From CAZVQX01 sp964629735 (lineage in GTDB: Bacteria; Bacillota_I; Bacilli_A; RF39; UBA660), in contig CAZVQX010000010.1 in NCBI GenBank assembly GCA_964629735.1, positions 1-26,110 of the forward strand: 26,110 nt of DNA, read 5' to 3'. The stretch's first letter is position 1, and each line of letters opens with the position of its first letter. Positions 21,211 to 26,110 of this stretch are shown here, in pieces. The position numbers were made by a program, and so were the translations under genes. A model generated the notes under the pieces. That model worked only from the letters and a program-made list of their open reading frames with translations, had not been told where the DNA came from and did no database searches.

Positions 21211-23421
21211 ATGAAAAATTATATAAAAGGGACGTTTACTAAAACAATTTTTCGAAGTGACAACGGCTTTATTGTTGGTTTATTTCGTGTTAGAGAAACT
21301 GATGATGAAGAATTAAAACATTTAATAAATCGAACAATAACCTTTACCGGTTATTTTTATGAATTAAATGAAAATGAACGCTATCTTTTTAATGGATATG
21401 AAACGCATCACCCTAAATACGGTGATCAGTTTGTGGTTAATAAATATGAAATTGTTAAACCAGAAGGTAAAGATGGTTTAGTTGAATTTTTATCAAGTGA
21501 TTTATTCCCAGGGGTAGGAGAAAAAACGGCACTTAAAATAATTGATAAACTAGGACTAGATGCAATTGATAACATTATTGAAAATCCTAATGTTTTACAT
21601 GATATTAAAGGTGTTTCAAAGCAACTAGCCACAAAAATTGTCAAAACAATTATAGATTATGAAGAAAATCACAAAACTATTGTAGCATTAAGTAATATGG
21701 GTTTTTCTATGAGAGATGCTATTAATATTTACAATGTTTATGGTAGTGAAACTTTAAGATATATTGAACATAACATTTATTCATTAATTGAAGATGTCGA
21801 TGGTATATCATTTCCTTTAGTTGATCGAGTCGCTCGAAACTCTAACATTGAGGCTAATAATGAATATCGTATTAAATCAGCTATTACATATATTATTTCA
21901 GCAATATGTTTTAGTAATGGTGATTCCTATTTAGAATATGATTTAATTAAAAATGAATTAGAGCGTTTTCTAAATTTATATATTGATGATGAAACATTTA
22001 ATAATTATTTACAAGAATTAGAATATCAACTTAAAATAGTTAATTTTGAAAATAAATATTATTTGTATGAAGTTTTTGCGGCAGAAGAAAACATTGTTGA
22101 GAAAACAAAATACTTAGTTAATAAAAAAATTGATTCTTATCCTAGATTAGATGTAATAATTGAAAAAATTGAACAAAAAGAAGATATAGTATATAATGAA
22201 AGTCAAAAACAAGCGATAAAAATGGCGTTAGAAAATCATATTTCAATTATAACAGGTGGCCCTGGAACTGGTAAAACAACCATTATACGTGCGATTATAG
22301 AGGCTTACCGAATTATAAACAAATATAATAATGAAGAATTAATTACTAACGTCGCCCTATTAGCACCAACAGGTCGTGCAAGTAAAAGACTAAGTTTAGC
22401 AACAAAAATTCCGGCTATGACGATTCATCGTTTTTTAAAATGGAATAAAGATTTAGATCAATTTGCTGTTAATGAATATAATAAAGATAATAGCCATTTA
22501 ATTATTGTTGATGAAGCAAGTATGATTGATGTTTTACTTTTAGATAATTTGTTTAAAGGTTTAAATAATCGGATAAAATTTGTTTTAGTTGGTGATTATC
22601 ATCAATTACCAAGTATTTTACCAGGTCAGGTATTACGAGATTTTGTTCAATCACAAAAAATACAAACAACATATTTAGATGAATTATATCGTCAAAGCGA
22701 AGATTCATATATACCTACTTTAGCAAATGAAATAAGAAAAGGTAATATAGGTGATGAACTTTTTGAAAGTCATTTTGATTATGATTTTTTAGAATGCGAT
22801 TCAACTTTAATAGTCCCTCATATTTTAAATTTGTGCCAACAATTTGTAGAAGAAGGGTTAGGCTATAATGATTATCAAATTATGGCACCAATGTATCGTG
22901 GTATTAACGGGATTGACAATTTAAATCGTCAATTACAAAAAATATTAAATCAAAAAGATAATAATAAATCCGAAATAAAATATGGTGATGTGACATATCG
23001 AGTTTTTGACAAAGTGATTCAATTAGTAAATCTACCCGATGATAATGTTTATAATGGTGACATTGGAATAATTATCGATGTTTTAAGTGCAAGTGAAAGT
23101 ACTAGCAAAAAAAATGAGATTATAGTTGATTTTGATGGTAATATTGTTACTTATCATTCAAAAGATTTTAATCAAATAAAGCATGCTTATGCAATTTCTA
23201 TTCATAAATCGCAAGGAAGTGAAGTGGACATTGCTATCATTCCGATGTGTTTAAGCTATAATCGAATGCTATATCGAAAGCTTATTTATACTGGAATAAC
23301 AAGGGCTAAAAAAAAGTTATATATTGTTGGTAATAAAAATGCTTTTCGTATGTCAATCAATAATGCTAATGAACAAATGAGAAAAAGTGATTTATTAACT
23401 AAATTAATACATAATATTTAA
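21211..23421 (+). CDS. recD2: RecD2-type SF1B 5'-3' DNA helicase
   Basis: 736 aa, normal for the long RecD2 (YrrC) form that works without RecBC. The N-terminal OB/extension region (1-90) is followed by helix-hairpin-helix-like segments (LFPGVGEKTALKIID, IKGVSKQLATKIV). Motor motifs: Q-motif NESQKQAI (329-336), Walker A TGGPGTGKTT (348-357), APTGRA (385-390), Walker B IVDEASMID (432-440), then HKSQGSE and YTGITRAKKKL in the second RecA domain. RecD2 acts in DNA repair and fork maintenance. The start has GGTGG upstream. Confidence 0.95.
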   Translation: MKNYIKGTFTKTIFRSDNGFIVGLFRVRETDDEELKHLINRTITFTGYFYELNENERYLFNGYETHHPKYGDQFVVNKYEIVKPEGKDGLVEFLSSDLFPGVGEKTALKIIDKLGLDAIDNIIENPNVLHDIKGVSKQLATKIVKTIIDYEENHKTIVALSNMGFSMRDAINIYNVYGSETLRYIEHNIYSLIEDVDGISFPLVDRVARNSNIEANNEYRIKSAITYIISAICFSNGDSYLEYDLIKNELERFLNLYIDDETFNNYLQELEYQLKIVNFENKYYLYEVFAAEENIVEKTKYLVNKKIDSYPRLDVIIEKIEQKEDIVYNESQKQAIKMALENHISIITGGPGTGKTTIIRAIIEAYRIINKYNNEELITNVALLAPTGRASKRLSLATKIPAMTIHRFLKWNKDLDQFAVNEYNKDNSHLIIVDEASMIDVLLLDNLFKGLNNRIKFVLVGDYHQLPSILPGQVLRDFVQSQKIQTTYLDELYRQSEDSYIPTLANEIRKGNIGDELFESHFDYDFLECDSTLIVPHILNLCQQFVEEGLGYNDYQIMAPMYRGINGIDNLNRQLQKILNQKDNNKSEIKYGDVTYRVFDKVIQLVNLPDDNVYNGDIGIIIDVLSASESTSKKNEIIVDFDGNIVTYHSKDFNQIKHAYAISIHKSQGSEVDIAIIPMCLSYNRMLYRKLIYTGITRAKKKLYIVGNKNAFRMSINNANEQMRKSDLLTKLIHNI

Positions 23422-23488
23422 AAATTGATTAATATTAATAACGTATGGAAACATACAAATACATATTTTTTAGCTAAGAGGTGATATA

Positions 23489-23641
23489 ATGAAGTTTGCA
23501 AGGCAAGTGGCATTGATGTCAATCGGTGCAGGAGCGGTTTTAATGTATCAAAAATATAATAAACCGTTAATGAAACAAATAGAAAAAGTAGTCGATAAAA
23601 CCATGAAAAAAGGCGATTACGAGCTAGAAAATATGATGTAG
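23489..23641 (+). CDS. Small hydrophobic-N-terminus protein, 50 aa
   Basis: An ATG lies 5 nt after GAGGTG and the frame closes with TAG just before a strong terminator. The product begins MKFARQVALMSIGAGAVLMY, a short glycine/alanine-rich membrane-like helix, followed by an amphipathic lysine-rich helix and an acidic tail. Codon use and neat framing by ribosome site and terminator support a real gene. I do not recognise a family. TGATATAAT overlaps the start codon (23482-23490), probably by chance. Confidence 0.65.
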   Translation: MKFARQVALMSIGAGAVLMYQKYNKPLMKQIEKVVDKTMKKGDYELENMM

Positions 23642-23666
23642 AAAATCCTCCGCAAGGAGGATTTTT
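23642..23666 (+). terminator. Strong terminator with GCAA tetraloop
   Basis: AAAATCCTCC-GCAA-GGAGGATTTT, a 10-bp perfect stem with a GNRA loop and T tract. It begins right after the 50-aa gene's stop. Confidence 0.95.
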
Positions 23667-23667
23667 A

Positions 23668-23696
23668 TTGAACTTTATTTAACAACCATGTATAAT
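23668..23696 (+). promoter_or_regulatory. Promoter TTGAAC - 17 nt - TATAAT
   Basis: The -35-like box (23668-23673) and perfect -10 (23691-23696) have ideal spacing, 17 nt before the PIG-L gene start. Confidence 0.7.
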
Positions 23697-23713
23697 ATAT
23701 TTTGAGGTGTAGT

Positions 23714-24424
23714 ATGAAATATCATTATAGATTTTATTTTTTGGTTATAATAATTTTTACTACTATTGTTATAGCAATCAGTGAAATATCATCAGCCAAG
23801 GTAAATAAAAATATTAATAAAATTGATTTAAATAATATTAATAAATTAATGATTGTTGCTCACCCTGATGATGAGACAATATGGGGTGGTGCTCATTTAC
23901 TTCGTGATGATTATTTAGTTGTTTGTGTCACCTGTGGAGATAAAAAAAATAGAGTTCGTGAATTTAAAAAAACAATGAAAATGAGTAATAATAAATATTT
24001 AATGTTAGGTTATCCTGATAAAAAAAGAGGTATTCGCAATGATTGGGTTCAACATTTTAAAGATATAGAAAAAGATTTACAATATATAATTAATTATAAA
24101 GATTGGGAATTAATTGTAACCCATAATCCTCATGGTGAATATGGTCATAAACATCATCAAATGATTAGTCGAATTGTTACTAATAATTTTTTCAAAACAC
24201 AACGATTATATTATTTTGGTAACTATTATAAAGTGCGAGATATAAAAAAATATGAAAATGATTTAATTAAAATTGATGATAAACAGATCTTACAAAAAAA
24301 ATATAAAATGATTAATAAATATAAAACACAACGTTTTATTAAAGTTCGTTTTAATCATATGTTTGATTATGAAAATTGGATTCCATCTAATGAATGGTAT
24401 ACATATATTGCAAGAGTAGGGTGA
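23714..24424 (+). CDS. Membrane-anchored PIG-L/LmbE family deacetylase
   Basis: 236 aa from the ATG at 23714 after GAGGTG. Residues 7-24 are an N-terminal anchor. The catalytic motif VAHPDDET (48-55) gives the zinc ligands His50 and Asp53 and the base Asp52. The second motif THNPHGEYGHKHHQM (136-150) supplies the third His. PIG-L enzymes remove N-acetyl groups from GlcNAc-containing substrates such as glycolipids, mycothiol-type precursors or antibiotics. The anchor suggests an envelope glycan or lipid here, but that is inference. The stop overlaps the ribosome site of the HAD gene, so the two form one operon. Confidence 0.88.
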   Translation: MKYHYRFYFLVIIIFTTIVIAISEISSAKVNKNINKIDLNNINKLMIVAHPDDETIWGGAHLLRDDYLVVCVTCGDKKNRVREFKKTMKMSNNKYLMLGYPDKKRGIRNDWVQHFKDIEKDLQYIINYKDWELIVTHNPHGEYGHKHHQMISRIVTNNFFKTQRLYYFGNYYKVRDIKKYENDLIKIDDKQILQKKYKMINKYKTQRFIKVRFNHMFDYENWIPSNEWYTYIARVG

Positions 24425-24428
24425 TAGA

Positions 24429-25130
24429 TTGAAAATATTAGTTAGTGATTTTGATAAAACATTATTTACTGATGATTATTTACAAAACATACAAAAAATT
24501 AATGAATTTGTTGACCATGGTAATATGTTTATAATAGCTACTGGTCGTAATGTTAATCAATTAAAACGTGATATTGTCGGATATAATATAAATTATAGTT
24601 ATTTAATATGTAATGATGGTGGTATTATACTTGATCAAGATGATAATATTATATACCGTTTGGATATACCTAAAGAAGAAGCTATTTCATTGTATGAATT
24701 TTTAAAAATAAAGCAAAATATTAGTTCCGTTTTTATTGATGATGGTTTTGTTCACGAAACAGAATATAAAACAAACGCTAATGCTGTTTTAGGAAGATTT
24801 AAAGAACGAAACCAAACTGAATATATAATTGAACAAATTAAAAAATTATATCCTGATGTTTATGCCTATATTAGTTTAGTTTGGATTAATATTGTTAATA
24901 AAGAGGTAAGTAAGGGTAATGCTATTAAATATTTGCAAGAAACATTAAATTTAAATAAACACAATATTTATACAGTTGGTGACGGTATAAATGATATATC
25001 GATGATTTCTATGTTTAATGGATATTACATGGAAGAAGATAGTTATGAAAAGTTAAAACAAATAAGTGTTGGTTCTGTTAAACGGGTTATGGATCTAGTT
25101 GATATAATAAACAAAAAAACTGATAATTAA
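24429..25130 (+). CDS. HAD superfamily (Cof-type, IIB) hydrolase
   Basis: 233 aa. Motif I is SDFDKTL (nucleophile Asp in D-x-D), motif II is ATGRN, and motifs III/IV are KGNAIKYLQE and VGDGINDISM. A cap domain lies between, as in Cof-type sugar or nucleotide phosphatases. The start must be TTG at 24429, because MKILVSDFD is the canonical opening and no ATG exists there; GGGTGAT at 24419 serves it. The substrate is not predictable. The last codons (KKTDN, stop) are half of a perfect palindrome shared with the convergent gene. Confidence 0.88.
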   Translation: MKILVSDFDKTLFTDDYLQNIQKINEFVDHGNMFIIATGRNVNQLKRDIVGYNINYSYLICNDGGIILDQDDNIIYRLDIPKEEAISLYEFLKIKQNISSVFIDDGFVHETEYKTNANAVLGRFKERNQTEYIIEQIKKLYPDVYAYISLVWINIVNKEVSKGNAIKYLQETLNLNKHNIYTVGDGINDISMISMFNGYYMEEDSYEKLKQISVGSVKRVMDLVDIINKKTDN

Positions 25131-25144
25131 TTATCAGTTTTTTT
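25113..25144. terminator. Perfect 32-bp palindromic bidirectional terminator
   Basis: An A7 run, CTGATAATTAATTATCAG, and a T7 run. Both convergent genes end inside it and overlap by 4 nt (25127-25130), so both proteins finish KKTDN. Confidence 0.92.
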
Positions 25145-26008
25145 CATTACTTTTTGATAACCTTTTTCTTCAGAAAATTGATTATCTCTTTCATAGTCAA
25201 TTAAATACGATTGAAGTTTTTTTAAATCTTCGATTTTTTCTTGATTTAATGTTTTATTGGTAATTGATTTTTTTTCGTTGAATTTTATATCATTAATATC
25301 TTTTTCTTGATTTAATGTTTTATTATTAATATCTTTTTCTTTTTCGTTTGTTTTAGCCAATTTATCATCTCTATCAAAACTTTTAAAAATTTTATTCATA
25401 TCATCACGCTTTTTTTGTTGTTTATAACTATTATAATATTCACTAGCTGCATATGTTTGTAATAAAACAGTTGGTAATAATAAGCCTTTTGAAATATAAT
25501 TAAATAATTTATATTCAGTAAAAAAACTTGAGACAATAAGTGAATCTAAAAATACGGTTTTAGCTTTACCCGCACTGTTAGTTTTAGATTCATAACCTTG
25601 AATATGTGAATATCCATTAATTCCTGCTATAATTAGATCAAGTGTAAATGGAAGCACTAAACTAGGATTATGAAAAAACAAAGGAATTGATACGCTTGTA
25701 ATAAAAATTTTGTCAATTAATGCGTCTAAATTCGCACCGAATTCAGAAGTTGCATCTAATCTGCGCGCGATTTTACCATCAACTAAATCAGTAGCTGAAG
25801 CGGCAATTGTTAAAGCCCCAGCTAAAATCATATTTCCTGATAAAATATTACCAATAATAAAAGGTATTAAAAAAAGTCTAGATACCGTAAAAACATTAGG
25901 TATTTGTTTAACTAAATCTTTTGGTGATTTAATTTTTTTTAATTCTTGTTTACCATCATCAAGAAATTCCTTAAATTTACTATGAAATTTGTCAGCAATT
26001 TCTGCCAT
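25127..26008 (-). CDS. CDP-alcohol phosphatidyltransferase (PgsA-like) with charged C-terminal repeat tail
   Basis: 293 aa. The CDP-alcohol phosphotransferase motif is complete: Asp74, Asp77-Gly78, Ala81-Arg82, Gly91, Asp95, Asp99, in the required D-x2-DG-x2-AR-x8-G-x3-D-x3-D spacing, with several membrane helices from about 37 to 190. Such enzymes make phosphatidylglycerophosphate, cardiolipin or related lipids from CDP-diacylglycerol. Two extras are unusual: a charged N-terminal extension of about 35 aa and a polar tail (about 195-293) in which NKTLNQEK occurs at 229-236 and 251-258. The substrate cannot be fixed by eye. Start: ATG at 26008 after GAGGGGG. Confidence 0.85.
   Translation of the reverse strand: MAEIADKFHSKFKEFLDDGKQELKKIKSPKDLVKQIPNVFTVSRLFLIPFIIGNILSGNMILAGALTIAASATDLVDGKIARRLDATSEFGANLDALIDKIFITSVSIPLFFHNPSLVLPFTLDLIIAGINGYSHIQGYESKTNSAGKAKTVFLDSLIVSSFFTEYKLFNYISKGLLLPTVLLQTYAASEYYNSYKQQKKRDDMNKIFKSFDRDDKLAKTNEKEKDINNKTLNQEKDINDIKFNEKKSITNKTLNQEKIEDLKKLQSYLIDYERDNQFSEEKGYQKVMKKTDN
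25235..25324 (-). repeat. In-frame 66-bp-spaced direct repeat in the phosphatidyltransferase tail
   Basis: Two identical 24-nt copies (25235-25258 and 25301-25324) lie exactly 66 nt apart. They keep the frame and encode NKTLNQEK twice, a sign of recent tail duplication or slippage. Confidence 0.75.
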
Positions 26009-26038
26009 TAAATTGATACCCCCTCAATAATTGCATAT

Positions 26039-26066
26039 ATGATATCATGTTTTATAGATAAGTCAA
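26039..26066 (-). promoter_or_regulatory. Promoter of the phosphatidyltransferase gene (TTGACT - 16 nt - TATCAT)
   Basis: A minus-strand -35 (26061-26066) and -10 (26039-26044) with an extended TG. The -10 lies in the palindrome ATGATATCAT. Confidence 0.55.
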
Positions 26067-26082
26067 GTAAAAAGACATATTT

Positions 26083-26091
26083 TGCTATAAT
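26083..26091 (+). promoter_or_regulatory. Extended -10 TGCTATAAT for an off-window gene
   Basis: A perfect -10 with TG, at the very end of the window and pointing out of it on the plus strand. Confidence 0.45.
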
Positions 26092-26110
26092 ATTTAATAT
26101 AATGTAGTGT

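Noticed and set aside
23443..23456. GTATG-GAAA-CATAC hairpin after recD2 as its terminator
   Set aside because: The 5-bp stem is followed by AAATACATA before any T run, so it does not look like a functional intrinsic terminator; recD2 may read through to the terminator at 23642.
25710..25985. Plus-strand 91-codon ORF inside the phosphatidyltransferase gene
   Set aside because: It lies opposite the conserved catalytic motif region of the real gene and has no ribosome site.
1..26110. Mycoplasma genetic code (UGA = Trp)
   Set aside because: Several well-conserved genes end at UGA at the expected length, and their tryptophans are UGG.
1..26110. CRISPR array, tRNA or rRNA genes, transposase, prophage genes
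   Set aside because: No regularly spaced repeats, cloverleaf-like GC-richer segments, or transposase/integrase-like proteins were seen.

Overview
This is a strongly AT-rich window carrying about 34 tightly packed genes. UGA is used as a stop (for example rimM, trmD, rbgA and rsmE) and tryptophan is UGG, so the code is standard bacterial rather than the Mycoplasma code. The gene content is Firmicutes-type: RNase HIII, Mini-III (mrnC), a SigH-like sigma factor, RbgA, RecD2, MtaB, DUF1292 and AGGAGG/GGTG ribosome binding sites. I infer an uncultured Bacilli/Erysipelotrichia- or RF39-like anaerobe of the kind found in guts. That assignment rests on gene content and base composition, not on a search.

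Layout. 1-434: terminator of an off-window gene, then about 400 bp with no convincing gene. 435-2434: three exported or membrane-anchored proteins (rhodanese-like, thioredoxin-fold, DUF1287). 2483-4636: SWIM zinc-finger protein, a class I methyltransferase and a convergent TspO homologue. 4728-7158: a 54-aa membrane protein, a tandem YibE/F pair and an ASCH-like protein. 7243-10584: translation cluster of SpoU methyltransferase, rimM, trmD, an unknown gene, rplS and lepB. 10643-13190: rbgA, mrnC, rlmB and sigH-like, a shortened version of the Bacillus cysS-mrnC-rlmB-yacP-sigH order. 13290-15286: a type IV pilin-like N-terminus followed, one frame off, by a long BspA-like leucine-rich-repeat (LRR) frame. 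The two appear to be one surface-protein gene broken, or switched, at an A6 tract. 15327-17386: rnhC (minus), a CvpA-like membrane protein and thioredoxin. 17387-17728: structured intergenic DNA. 17729-21169: rsmE, an unknown membrane/coiled-coil protein, mtaB, an unknown membrane protein and DUF1292. 21211-26008: recD2, a 50-aa protein, a membrane PIG-L deacetylase, a HAD phosphatase and a convergent CDP-alcohol phosphatidyltransferase.

How the parts fit. Much of the window serves RNA and ribosome maturation: three rRNA methyltransferases (SpoU, RlmB, RsmE), two tRNA modifiers (TrmD, MtaB), two assembly factors (RimM, RbgA), Mini-III and L19. DNA maintenance is represented by RNase HIII and RecD2. 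The rest is envelope biology. Promoters are mostly extended -10 boxes (TGnTATAAT-like) lying 15-20 nt before the start codon, so many mRNAs should have leaders holding little more than the ribosome binding site. Transcription units end in compact hairpins that often overlap the last codons. Three of these are symmetric and serve convergent genes.

The most interesting points are the frameshifted pilin-LRR gene, the exported rhodanese/CxxS-thioredoxin pair, the structured gap at 17387-17728, an unknown gene set between trmD and rplS, and the membrane protein with an ISPIYG motif.
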